64,000 nucleotides of DNA from Streptomyces sp. BK208 (GCF_004364245.1 NZ_SOAV01000014.1:186001-250000), one strand, 5' to 3'; counted from the first letter of the stretch, positions 54,998 through 63,022 are shown. Notes: generated by a model not told the origin, from the letters alone. Numbers and translations: made by a program.

Positions 54998-55220
54998 TTG
55001 TCCACAGTAGGTGGCCGATCTTGTGCACAGCGTGCGGGAACACATGTGCCCCCTGTCACTGACCAGTGTTTATGCAGGTCAGGCAGGGGGCGAACGTGTT
55101 TTCGGACCCGGGGGTCCAGCCGGTACTTCCGTCACACCGGCGTCAATGCCCGGTGGGTTATCCACAGATCGTCTTTCTTTTCCCCATGTGGATAACGCCT
55201 GTGGATAACTCCGTGGACAG
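54998..55220. promoter_or_regulatory. DnaA-box cluster outside oriC
   Basis: In the 262-base gap between the rhomboid and crgA genes: TTGTCCACA (54998-55006), the variant TTGTGCACA (55021-55029), TTATCCACA (55158-55166), two copies of TTATCCACA on the minus strand (55187-55195 and 55200-55208), and CTGTCCACG on the minus strand (55212-55220). Four are perfect high-affinity sequences, better than most within oriC. Clusters of DnaA boxes outside oriC that limit initiation have been described in S. coelicolor. Confidence 0.8.
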
Positions 55221-55252
55221 CCCTGGGCAGAGCTGTGGGAACTACCGCCGGG

Positions 55253-55507
55253 CTACTTCCACTGGGTCGAGACGCCGAACCCAGCGGCGATGAAACCGAA
55301 GCCCACCACGATGTTCCAGTTGCCCAGGGAGTCGATGGGCAGTGAACCGTCGGTGACGTAGAAGACGACGATCCAGGCCAGGCCGATGACGAACATGGCC
55401 AGCATGACCGGTGCGACCCAGCCGCGGCTGGTCAGTTTGATATTCGTCGCCTGCTTCGAGGGCGGCGGCGTGTAATCGGCCTTCTTGCGGATACGTGACT
55501 TCGGCAC
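55253..55507 (-). CDS. crgA: Cell division protein CrgA
   Basis: An 84-residue protein with a basic N-terminus (PKSRIRKKADYTPPP) and two membrane segments (about 32-51 and 62-80), ending in STQWK. The length equals that of the S. coelicolor protein. CrgA coordinates FtsZ-ring formation and septation, especially at sporulation. GTG start at 55507 with AGGAGAG about eight bases upstream. The DnaA cluster lies beyond its 3' end. Confidence 0.95.
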   Translation of the reverse strand: MPKSRIRKKADYTPPPSKQATNIKLTSRGWVAPVMLAMFVIGLAWIVVFYVTDGSLPIDSLGNWNIVVGFGFIAAGFGVSTQWK

Positions 55508-55661
55508 GAGGGTCTCTCCTGTCGATGCGCTGCGTGGCCGCGCAGGGAACGGGGGTCGGTCTCGGTGGGGCGGCGTCCATGGGGGACAAGGGGACTCTGA
55601 GCGCTCCCCCGGGCGTCCGTTAGCGTAGTCCTTCCGTGGCGCCGAAGGAGATAAGGGTACG

Positions 55662-56441
55662 TTGAGCAATTCTGCCGACTCCCCCGGAACGGGACCCAGC
55701 CCTGCCCGCCGACGCCGTTTCCGGCCCGCGCGGATCCTCACGGCGGCCGTCTTCGCGCTCGCGGGACTTATTTTCTTCACCAGCTTCAATACCGCGAAGG
55801 GCACCAATATCCGTACGGACGCCTCTTTGCTCAAGTTGTCCGATCTCATCCACGAACGCAGCCGGGAGAACGGCGATCTGGAGGAGGCCAACGGGACCCT
55901 GCGCGAAGAGGTCGAATCGTTCGCCGAGCGCGACGACGGCCGGACGAAGTCGGAGGACGACAAGCTCGCGGCACTGGAGGAGAAGGCCGGTACGCAGAAG
56001 CTGAAGGGCAAGGCGATCACCGTCACCCTCGACGACGCCCCGCCGGACGCCACCGCGAAGCTCCCCGGGTACCCGGAGCCGCAGCCCGACTACCTGGTGA
56101 TCCACCAGCAGGACCTGCAGGCGGTGGTGAACGCGCTGTGGCAGGGGGGCGCCGAGGGCATCAAGGTGATGGACCAGCGGCTGATCTCCACCAGCGCCGT
56201 ACGCTGCGTCGGCAACACCCTGATCCTGCAGGGCCGCGTCTACTCGCCCCCGTACAAGATCCAGGCGGTCGGTGACCCGGAGCGGCTGAAGAACGCGCTG
56301 GCGAAGTCGCCGACGATCCAGAACTACATGGTGTACGTCAACGTGTACGGCCTCGGCTGGAAGGTCGAGGACGACGGGCGGGTGACGCTGCCGGGCTACT
56401 CCGGCACGGCGGACCTGCACTACGCCCAGCCTGTGGGCTAG
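55662..56441 (+). CDS. DUF881-family membrane protein
   Basis: A 259-residue protein with a cytoplasmic basic N-terminus, one membrane segment (about residues 26-43, ILTAAVFALAGLIFFTS), a coiled-coil stretch (about 60-115, SRENGDLEEANGTLREEVESF) and the DUF881 domain (about 120-255, VTLDDAP...LVIHQQDLQAVVNALWQGGAEGIKVM). DUF881 proteins lie near division genes in Gram-positive bacteria; function unknown. The start is TTG at 55662 with AAGGG close by, an uncommon codon; no better in-frame start exists near it. Confidence 0.88.
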   Translation: MSNSADSPGTGPSPARRRRFRPARILTAAVFALAGLIFFTSFNTAKGTNIRTDASLLKLSDLIHERSRENGDLEEANGTLREEVESFAERDDGRTKSEDDKLAALEEKAGTQKLKGKAITVTLDDAPPDATAKLPGYPEPQPDYLVIHQQDLQAVVNALWQGGAEGIKVMDQRLISTSAVRCVGNTLILQGRVYSPPYKIQAVGDPERLKNALAKSPTIQNYMVYVNVYGLGWKVEDDGRVTLPGYSGTADLHYAQPVG

Positions 56442-56537
56442 CGCCGTTCCCGTTCCCGCGGCCCGATGCACCGGGCAGGCTCTAGTCTGGTGCGGTACGG
56501 CGTGAGTGTGGCGCCGTGGTGCGACGGAAGGGACGGC

Positions 56538-56699
56538 ATGTACGGCTGGATCTGGCGGCATCTGCCGGGGAACGCGTGGGTGAAGGCGCTGCTCTCGCTC
56601 ATGCTGGCGATGATCGTGGTCTACGTCCTCTTCCAGTACGTCTTCCCCTGGGCCGAACCGCTGCTGCCCTTCAACGATGTGACGGTGGACAACCAGTGA
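56538..56699 (+). CDS. Small membrane protein (53 residues)
   Basis: A short protein, MYGWIWRHLPGNAWVKALLS at its start, with one long membrane segment (about 18-40) and an acidic end. It is conserved in position before the amidotransferase in Streptomyces as I recall; function unknown. GAAGGG lies six bases before the ATG, and its stop codon overlaps the next start (GTGA), so it is translated as part of the operon. Confidence 0.8.
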   Translation: MYGWIWRHLPGNAWVKALLSLMLAMIVVYVLFQYVFPWAEPLLPFNDVTVDNQ

Positions 56700-57334
56700 G
56701 CGCGCGCATCCTCGTCGTCGACAACTACGACAGCTTCGTCTTCAACCTGGTCCAGTACCTCTACCAACTCGGCGCCGAGTGCGAGGTGCTGCGCAACGAC
56801 GAGGTGTCGACGGCCCACGCCCAGGACGGCTTCGACGGCGTGCTGCTCTCGCCGGGGCCGGGCACGCCGGAGCAGGCCGGGGTGTGCGTCGAGATGGTGC
56901 GGCACTGCGCGGCGACCGGGGTGCCGGTCTTCGGCGTCTGCCTGGGCATGCAGTCGATGCAGGTGGCGTACGGCGGCGTGGTGGACCGGGCTCCGGAGCT
57001 GCTGCACGGCAAGACCTCGCCCGTCGAGCACGCGAACCGGGGCGTCTTCGCGGGCCTGCCCTCGCCGTTCACGGCGACCCGGTACCACTCGCTGGCGGCG
57101 CAGCCGGCCACGGTGCCGGCGGAGCTGGAGGTGACGGCCCGTACGCCCGACGGGATCGTGATGGGCCTGCGCCACCGGGAACTGCCGGTGGAGGGCGTGC
57201 AGTTCCATCCGGAGTCGGTGCTGACCGAGCACGGGCACCGGATGCTGGCCAACTGGCTCGCGGAGTGCGGCGACCGGGACGCGGTGGCGAGGTCGGCGGG
57301 GCTCGCCCCGGTGGTGGGCAGGGCCACGGCGTGA
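56696..57334 (+). CDS. Aminodeoxychorismate/anthranilate synthase glutamine amidotransferase
   Basis: A 212-residue class I glutamine amidotransferase. It provides ammonia to an anthranilate (TrpE) or aminodeoxychorismate (PabB) synthase. The catalytic cysteine is in GVCLGMQ (about residue 80), with the His and Glu in VQFHPESVLTEHG. NYDSFVFNLVQYL and SPGPGTPEQAG are diagnostic. No synthase partner is adjacent, so pabA or trpG cannot be decided. The GTG start overlaps the upstream stop by four bases, and the downstream sortase start overlaps its stop the same way. Confidence 0.92.
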   Translation: MSARILVVDNYDSFVFNLVQYLYQLGAECEVLRNDEVSTAHAQDGFDGVLLSPGPGTPEQAGVCVEMVRHCAATGVPVFGVCLGMQSMQVAYGGVVDRAPELLHGKTSPVEHANRGVFAGLPSPFTATRYHSLAAQPATVPAELEVTARTPDGIVMGLRHRELPVEGVQFHPESVLTEHGHRMLANWLAECGDRDAVARSAGLAPVVGRATA

Positions 57335-58398
57335 CCGCGCTGCGCCCCGAGCGCGACTCCGGCACGGCCGGTGACCAGGGATCCTCGTACGGGCGGCCGT
57401 ACGGGGATTCCGGTGCGTTCGGGGACGGCCGGTACGAGGAGTCCGCGTCCGGGCGGGCCGGGGAGGAGTACCGGCCGCCGGTCGCCGACGACGAGACGGT
57501 GGCCCTGCGGATCCCGGAGCCGCCGGAGCGGCGGACGGCCGCCGGGGCGGGGTCGGCGGGGGACGGTCCCGTGGCCGGCGGTCGCGCGGCCCGCAGGAAG
57601 GCCGCCAAACGGCGTCACGGGCGTCGTGGGGCTCCCAGGGGGCAGTCGGCGGAGGCGGAGGCCGGGGAGCCCGAGAAGGCGCCCCTGTCGCGCGTGGAGG
57701 CGCGTCGGCAGGCGCGTGCGCGCAAGCCGGGCGCCGCGGTGATCGCCAGCCGGGCGATCGGTGAGATCTTCATCACGACCGGTGTGCTGATGCTGCTGTT
57801 CGTCACCTACCAGCTGTGGTGGACGAACGTACGGGCGCACGCCCAGGCCGACCGGGCCGCGAGCAACCTCCAGGACGACTGGGCGAACGGAAAGCGCAAC
57901 CCGGGGACCTTCGAACCGGGCCAGGGCTTCGCACTGCTGCACATCCCCAAGCTCGACGTGGTGGTGCCGATCGCGGAGGGCATCAGCAGCAAGAAGGTGC
58001 TGGACCGGGGCATGGTCGGGCACTACGCGGAGGACGGCCTGAAGACGGCCATGCCGGACGCGAAGACCGGCAACTTCGGGCTGGCCGGGCACCGCAACAC
58101 GCACGGCGAGCCGTTCCGGTACATCAACAAGCTGGAGCCGGGCGACCCGATCGTGGTGGAGACCCAGGACAAGTACTTCGTGTACAAGATGGCGTCGATC
58201 CTGCCGGTGACGTCGCCGGGCAACGTCACCGTGCTGGACCCGGTGCCGCGGCAGTCGGGCTTCAAGGGGCCCGGCCGCTACATCACCCTCACCACGTGCA
58301 CGCCGGAGTTCACCAGCAAGTACCGCATGATCGTCTGGGGCAAAATGGTCGAGGAACGGCCGCGCAGCAAGGGCAAGCCGGATGCGCTCGTCAGTTAA
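57331..58398 (+). CDS. Class E sortase (long N-terminal tail)
   Basis: A 355-residue transpeptidase that attaches secreted proteins to peptidoglycan; in Streptomyces class E sortases attach long chaplins needed for aerial growth. Residues 1-135 are a charged, Arg/Glu/Gly-rich cytoplasmic tail; the membrane segment is about 141-165 (EIFITTGVLMLLFVTYQLWWTN). The catalytic His is in GLAGHRNTHG (about 253), the Cys in LTTCTPEF (about 323) and the Arg in SKYRMIVWG (about 332). The GTG start overlaps the amidotransferase stop (GTGA). A second sortase follows after 13 bases. Confidence 0.93.
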   Translation: MTALRPERDSGTAGDQGSSYGRPYGDSGAFGDGRYEESASGRAGEEYRPPVADDETVALRIPEPPERRTAAGAGSAGDGPVAGGRAARRKAAKRRHGRRGAPRGQSAEAEAGEPEKAPLSRVEARRQARARKPGAAVIASRAIGEIFITTGVLMLLFVTYQLWWTNVRAHAQADRAASNLQDDWANGKRNPGTFEPGQGFALLHIPKLDVVVPIAEGISSKKVLDRGMVGHYAEDGLKTAMPDAKTGNFGLAGHRNTHGEPFRYINKLEPGDPIVVETQDKYFVYKMASILPVTSPGNVTVLDPVPRQSGFKGPGRYITLTTCTPEFTSKYRMIVWGKMVEERPRSKGKPDALVS

Positions 58399-58411
58399 GG
58401 GCGGATGACCA

Positions 58412-59182
58412 GTGGCAGCGACCACCGACACGGAGCAGCAGGAGCAGGCCGGCGAGGACGGCCCGTCGGAGCCCGGGACGGCACGCCGCCGGGGTCCCCG
58501 ACGGGTGGCCGCGCAGGCGGTGAGCGTCTTCGGTGAACTGCTCATCACCGCGGGCCTGGTGATGGGCCTGTTCGTCGTCTACTCGCTGTGGTGGACGAAC
58601 GTCGTAGCCGACCGCGCGGCGGACCGGCAGGCGGACAAGGTCCGGGACGACTGGGCCCAGGACCGGGTGGGCCCGGACGGCCCGGGGGCGCTGGACACCA
58701 AGGCGGGCATCGGCTTCCTGCACGTCCCGGCGATGGGCGAGGGCGACGTCCTGGTGGAGAAGGGCACGTCGATGAAGGTCCTCAACGACGGCGTGGCCGG
58801 CTACTACACCGACCCGGTGAAGGCGACGCTGCCCACCTCGGACAAGAAGGGAAACTTCGCGCTCGCCGCCCACCGCGACGGGCACGGCGCGAGGTTCCAC
58901 GACATCGACAAGATCGAGAAGGGTGATCCGATCGTCTTCGAGACGAAGGACACCTGGTACGTGTACAAGACCTACGCCGTCCTCCCCGAGACGTCGAAGT
59001 TCAACGTCGACGTCCTCGACGGCATCCCCGAGGAGTCCGGCAAGAAGAAGGCCGGCCACTACATCACCCTGACGACCTGCACCCCGGTCTACACGAGCCG
59101 CTACCGGTACGTGGTCTGGGGCGAGCTGGTCCGCACGGAGAAGGTGGACGGGGACCGCACCCCGCCGGAGGAACTGCAGTGA
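58412..59182 (+). CDS. Class E sortase (second copy)
   Basis: A 256-residue sortase, similar over its length to the preceding protein but with a shorter N-terminal tail. It has one membrane segment (about 38-64, GELLITAGLVMGLFVVYSLWWTN), catalytic His in FALAAHRDGHG (about 154), Cys in LTTCTPVY (about 223) and Arg in SRYRYVVWG (about 233). The GTG has AAGGGCGGA upstream. The pair resembles SrtE1/SrtE2 of S. coelicolor, which anchor chaplins; which one is which cannot be said from sequence alone. Confidence 0.93.
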   Translation: MAATTDTEQQEQAGEDGPSEPGTARRRGPRRVAAQAVSVFGELLITAGLVMGLFVVYSLWWTNVVADRAADRQADKVRDDWAQDRVGPDGPGALDTKAGIGFLHVPAMGEGDVLVEKGTSMKVLNDGVAGYYTDPVKATLPTSDKKGNFALAAHRDGHGARFHDIDKIEKGDPIVFETKDTWYVYKTYAVLPETSKFNVDVLDGIPEESGKKKAGHYITLTTCTPVYTSRYRYVVWGELVRTEKVDGDRTPPEELQ

Positions 59183-59228
59183 GGGGACTGAGTTGCTCGA
59201 TCGAGGCAACTCAGTCCCTGACATGACG

Positions 59229-59269
59229 GAGGCCCGAAGCCGCAACTTCCCTTTGCGGCTTCGGGCCTC
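59229..59269. terminator. Bidirectional terminator; left edge of the accessory insertion
   Basis: A perfect 17-bp stem (59229-59245 with 59253-59269) and a 7-base loop after the second sortase and before the convergent nuclease gene. Confidence 0.85.
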
Positions 59270-59278
59270 TTCGCTCGC

Positions 59279-60328
59279 CTACTGCAAGTCGTTCAGTGGT
59301 GCACCGGCACTCCACGCTTCCAGGAGTCCGCGATGCACGGCGGTGATGCCACTCTCGACGGCGATGTTCTGGGCGTCACGTGTGAAGGGGCAGGTAGCCA
59401 CGAACAGGGCGACTTCGGAGCTGTGCAGGACTTTGGCCGCCCCGATGAACTTCTGAATCTCGGGACTGGTGATGGTCAGGTGAGGTGCGAATCTCTTGCA
59501 CTGGACGACGATCGTTCGTCCGTCAGCGGTGAGCGCAGTGATGTCGATGCCCCGGTCCCTGCTGCCACCGCGTACGAGGACGTGGGTGCACCCGTCGCGT
59601 CGGAGCAGCGTGGCGACATGCTCCTCGAACTCGCGGCCGTTCATGGCGTCCATGGAGGCCATGACACCGGCGAGCGGGCGGTCCTCCCGATGGCCTTCCA
59701 GCCGTTGCAGTCGAGCATTGTGCTGGCGGAGCCGCTTTTCGATGCGTTGGACGCCTGTCCGGAGAGCGATGAGCTCTCGTTGGTGATCACTTGATGTTTC
59801 GATCAGGGCGTTGAACATCGGCACGACTGTCTTGCCGAGGATGTGGGTGATGCGTTGGTCGATGCGGGCGTCGAGCGCGGAGGCGTCTGTCGGGGCCGGG
59901 TTCTCCACAGGCCGTGTGCGGGCCAGGTACTCCATGTTCAGAAGGTAGGTGCGTACCTGGCGGGCGACGTCGCTGTCGCGCAGGAGCATGGCGATGTTGA
60001 GTACGGCTCGCCTGGAATAGATGGTGAGGCTTCGGCGGGCCTGTGGATAACTGCCCAGCGAGAGTGACATGTTGTCACTCTCGAATTGCTGCAGGTCAGC
60101 GCCTCGGATCACGCACATCCCGCTGGCTTCCAGTTCCTCACGGTGGCGTTTGACCAGCTGCCGAACGGCTTCGGCGGTGACGTGGAAGTACGTCGCCGCC
60201 ATCGCCGTCGTCACGTGCATGCCGTCCGGCAGCAGGGCCAGTGCCTTCACGCGGTCGAGTACGTCCGTGCGTTCGAGGACGCCGCTGCGGAGAGTCCGCG
60301 ATTCCAGTAGAGCCGTCTCGTTGATCAT
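59279..60328 (-). CDS. Mrr-type restriction endonuclease-like protein with N-terminal DNA-binding region
   Basis: A 349-residue protein. Residues about 1-145 look like a phage antirepressor/DNA-binding module (MHVTTAMAATYFHVTAEAVRQLV, then YSRRAVLNIAMLLRDSDVARQVRTYLLN). A helical, coiled-coil-like middle (about 165-230) follows. The C-terminal Mrr_cat nuclease domain (about 235-345) has MNGREFEEHVATLL, DRGIDI and IVVQCKR, that is the D-x(n)-Q-x-K active site of this family, intact. Mrr enzymes cut modified DNA. The ATG at 60328 has AAAGG seven bases upstream; a longer frame to 60496 begins with poor sequence. No methylase gene is near, as expected for a modification-dependent enzyme. Its base composition looks lower in G+C than the neighbours'. 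Confidence 0.82.
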   Translation of the reverse strand: MINETALLESRTLRSGVLERTDVLDRVKALALLPDGMHVTTAMAATYFHVTAEAVRQLVKRHREELEASGMCVIRGADLQQFESDNMSLSLGSYPQARRSLTIYSRRAVLNIAMLLRDSDVARQVRTYLLNMEYLARTRPVENPAPTDASALDARIDQRITHILGKTVVPMFNALIETSSDHQRELIALRTGVQRIEKRLRQHNARLQRLEGHREDRPLAGVMASMDAMNGREFEEHVATLLRRDGCTHVLVRGGSRDRGIDITALTADGRTIVVQCKRFAPHLTITSPEIQKFIGAAKVLHSSEVALFVATCPFTRDAQNIAVESGITAVHRGLLEAWSAGAPLNDLQ

Positions 60329-60382
60329 CGCCCGGCCTTTCGTCCCTCTTGAGATGATGTGGTCAACCAGACTTAACGAGTT

Positions 60383-60925
60383 ATGACATTTGAAGACACG
60401 TTCGATGCTGTTGCTCGCCCGGCTCGAGCGGCTCGCCTGTCTGGGCGGGCTGGCCGCGACGCTTACGCGCTGCTGTTCCTGCTCGGCGCTGTCCATACCG
60501 TCATGGCCGTCGTATTGGCGGTTCTGGGCGTGGGGGTGATCGACGGGGGGCGAGGCACGTTGGGGTTCGGGCCCTCCGTGCGGGCGCCATGGGCGCAGCC
60601 CCGTACCCGGCTGTCACTGGGCGTCGCCGCTCTGTCGATCGTGCCGTAGGCTTTGCGGCCGTCTAGCTGACCGGGATCCTCTCCGGAGGATTCGACGTCG
60701 AGGAGGCATGCGTCCACGGTCACGGTGTCCGCTACAACGACGCCTACCGGGACACGCACGCGGTCGAGTCAGCGATGGTTCCCGATGCGCAGCAAGTGCA
60801 ACGCGAACTTCGACCAGGTCCCCTCCTGGGGCAACCCGACCACTGTGTTGTTCGCCCTGCTGGCAGCGGTCGGCGTCTTGTACCTCGCCGCGGCGTTGGT
60901 GATCGCATCGCACAGGTTGTGCGGT
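60383..60925 (+). pseudogene. Remnant of a membrane-protein gene
   Basis: Two or three hydrophobic segments appear in different frames: DAYALLFLLGAVHTVMAVVL (about 60457-60520), then a polar stretch FDVEEACVHGHGVRYNDAY (about 60690-60750), then VPSWGNPTTVLFALLAAVGV and YLAAALVIASHR (about 60818-60915) after a frame change. An in-frame stop lies near 60647-60649. Together they read like one membrane protein broken by frameshifts. I do not recognise the family. Confidence 0.45.
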
Positions 60926-61560
60926 CGTCATAGAGCTCGAGCAGGACGAGGGCTACGGCGGCGATCTTCGCGATGCGGCTGGATTCGAGGCTGGTCCGGC
61001 GCAGGGTTTGAAGGTCGTCTTGATCTGGAAGTGGGCGCGTTCATAGGCGCCGGGGATGCCGCGGATGACCGTGTCGCACGTCTTCGGCGCTCCTCCGGCG
61101 GGCTTCTTGGAGGGGTGGCCGAAGCCGACGTCGACGTTCTGGTAACCGAGGTCGACCTGGATCGGCACGTCCAGGTCGGTCCTACTGGCGAGACCCAGAT
61201 CGGCCAGCCGCTCGGGGGCGCGAACCTGTACGTTCCCACCATGGTCCTTGTGTGTTCCGGACTACCAGAAGTCGGTGCCTTTGTGGCCCGGCGCGGCGAC
61301 AGTACTGTCGAGGTTCAGATGAGTCAGCCCGTCCGCCTTGGCACGCCCCAGGCGGTGGTCAGGTCCGGTGGGTGCACCAGTGGCCAGGGCTGCCACCTTC
61401 GCGGAGGTAGCGGTACGCGGTGGAGGCCTGACACGACGTGGTCGCGGACGAGTTGGGCCAGTCGGGTACGTCGGGGAAAGCGGCCCAACGCACGCCGTCC
61501 CTTTGCGGGCCCTGGCCACAATCCGGTGGTCGCGCAGGAGGCCAGTTAGGTGCTCGGCGA
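60925..61560 (-). pseudogene. Degenerate IS5-family-type transposase
   Basis: Translating the minus strand across frames recovers blocks of a DDE transposase: ATGAPTGPDHRLGRAKADGL, LNLDSTV, PGHKGTDFW, then HKDHGGNVQV, DLGYQNVD, FQIKTTFK and TLRRTSLESSRIAKIAAVAL ending ELYDDRTT. These match the C-terminal half of IS5-type Streptomyces transposases (KGTDFWYSGKHKDHGGNVQV..., LLKTTFKALRR...). An internal stop and at least two frameshifts show that it is dead. Confidence 0.7.
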
Positions 61561-61774
61561 TGGACCGCTATGTTCTACCTCGGCCGGATTTTCCGCCGGA
61601 AGGTTGTTCCTGCCAAGGGCCTCGCGCCTGCCCGCATTCGGCATCACGCAGCGTCAGTATCGCGACCACAAAGCGACGGGCGCTTATTGGGAAAGGCGCA
61701 CTGGATACCGCTGACCTCCTTGGTTGAGGTCAGTTCTGTACCCCAGCAAGCTGCTGTAACCGGTGACGGTCCGT

Positions 61775-61951
61775 TCATCCCGCGGTGGTCGAACAATAGA
61801 GAGTAGATGACCTTGGGGCTTACCTCGAAATATGCCGCTATAATCGCGGTCGTCACGTGCAAACCGGCCCGGCACCAGTGGCGGCACCTTTACGCGCTCG
61901 AGCACTTCTATTTCGGCAAGGATGCTGAGATAGAGCAGTCTCGTTAATCAT
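61775..61951 (-). pseudogene. Decayed duplicate of the 5' end of the Mrr-like gene
   Basis: The start MINETAL is identical to that of the intact Mrr-like gene. In other frames there follow EVLERVK (intact gene: DVLDRVK) and LHVTTAIIAAYFEVSPKVIYSLL (intact gene: MHVTTAMAATYFHVTAEAVRQLV). Frameshifts separate the blocks and similarity ends near 61775. This is a second, truncated copy of the DNA-binding module without a nuclease domain. The stretch 61561-61774 holds nothing else that I recognise. Confidence 0.7.
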
Positions 61952-62032
61952 GGCTGACCCTATATTTGGGGCCATGTGGCCACTCAGGGAGTAATAGGGA
62001 CATGGCAAATCTGCCAAATCAACGTACTGCGG

Positions 62033-62068
62033 CGCAGCCCCGGCCCTCGGTGGAGGGTCGGGGCTGCG
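62033..62068. terminator. Terminator hairpin after the SapA-like gene
   Basis: A 16-bp stem with one G-T pair (62033-62048 with 62053-62068) and loop GGTG, 23 bases past the stop codon. Confidence 0.75.
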
Positions 62069-62090
62069 GTGGCTTGTGGCTGGCTAGCGA

Positions 62091-62525
62091 TCAACCGCAG
62101 TTCGACCTACCGTTCCAGCGTCCGGAGTAGTCAATGTTACCGCCCCACGCGACGCATTTACCAGCGGCGTTGACGTAGACGGGTCCAGCGTAGCTAGTGT
62201 AAAAGCCAACGTCTTGAACATTTGAGTTCGGGTAGGTGTCGGCAACGGCCACCTCCGCCGTCATGTAGAGGGCGGCACCCGATGAGTTTCTGACTGTGAC
62301 CACGCAGTTCTTTCCGGTCGCTGAATTATAGGTGAGATAGACGGTTCCTTTCGTAAGTGCCATTGAGTTAACGACTCCATATCCAGACCCGCAGGCGCCG
62401 TTGTAAGTAGCCGCTGCAACGTTTGAGGCAGCGGTAGCACTCGGAGCGAGTGTGAAAGCTGTTGCCGAAATCAGGATAGCAGAGATGATTGAAATGCTCG
62501 CCCTTTTATTCATACTTGTGACCAT
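62091..62525 (-). CDS. Secreted spore-associated-protein (SapA)-like protein
   Basis: A 144-residue exported protein: signal peptide (NKRASISIISAILISATAFTLAPSATAA, ending near residue 33) and a mature domain of about 110 residues. TYNGACGSGYGVVNS, VYLTYNSATGKNCVVTVRN and YAGPVYVNAAGKCVAWGG strongly resemble Streptomyces spore-associated protein A, with four paired-looking cysteines. The exact start is unclear: ATG 62525 (MVTSMNKR) or 62513 (MNKRAS); neither has a strong Shine-Dalgarno. Codon use (AAT, AAA, ACA, GTT) is far less G+C-biased than in the core genes, which points to recent acquisition. Confidence 0.82.
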   Translation of the reverse strand: MVTSMNKRASISIISAILISATAFTLAPSATAASNVAAATYNGACGSGYGVVNSMALTKGTVYLTYNSATGKNCVVTVRNSSGAALYMTAEVAVADTYPNSNVQDVGFYTSYAGPVYVNAAGKCVAWGGNIDYSGRWNGRSNCG

Positions 62526-62699
62526 TTCTTTTTGGGTTTCCTTCATGGTGCATTTAATCGTGCCATGCGCCAGGTGGTGAGGCAATAGGGAAATGGATGT
62601 TTGCGTCCCTGAATGACAAGTTGACTGTACATTCTGCTCATTCTTGCAAATTATTGATGTGTCCTCTCAAAGGCTGAAATATCGTGGGTATCTGCGCGA

Positions 62700-62890
62700 G
62701 TCGAGAGTTGGCGACGTTCAGTCCCCGACCGTCCTTGCCCACGTCGTGTTGTGGCCGCAGTCGTTGCCCGGCCTTCGACGTCGCTCCAGGCAGGGCTCCG
62801 GCACCCACTTGGTCAGCGGCTTGAGCAGCCCACCCAACCCGCTCAGATGCAGGCCCCCGCCGACGGACCCGGTCCACGAGCATCGTGACC
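62700..62890 (-). pseudogene. Possible remnant of an IS256-type transposase N-terminus
   Basis: On the minus strand one frame reads GLHLSGLGGLLKPLTKWV, then PCLE and NDCGHNTTWARTVGD. This resembles the start of actinobacterial IS256-family transposases (GLLQQLTKxVLExALEGE...GGNSRNGTRAKTV). There is no intact frame. The flanking 62586-62699 and 62891-62979 hold no recognisable feature. Confidence 0.35.
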
Positions 62891-62979
62891 ACTTGCTCGT
62901 GTCGCCGGCACGGCTACGGCCAGTGGTGTGGCAGCTGGAGCGTTCAAATGATCATCGGATCCGAGATGGACGCCATGGG

Positions 62980-63022
62980 CGGAGCCCCGGTCCCCCAGTC
63001 GAGCTGGGGGACCGGGGCTCCG
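62980..63022. terminator. Terminator of the PASTA kinase; right edge of the accessory insertion
   Basis: A perfect 19-bp stem (62980-62998 with 63004-63022) and loop TCGAG, 18 bases past the kinase stop codon. Confidence 0.85.

Noticed and set aside
60383..60649. An 88-codon plus-strand frame divergent from the Mrr-like gene, taken as an intact gene
   Set aside because: The hydrophobic segment is real-looking, but the sequence continues in other frames after the stop, so I treat it as a fragment of a broken gene. The start has no ribosome-binding site.
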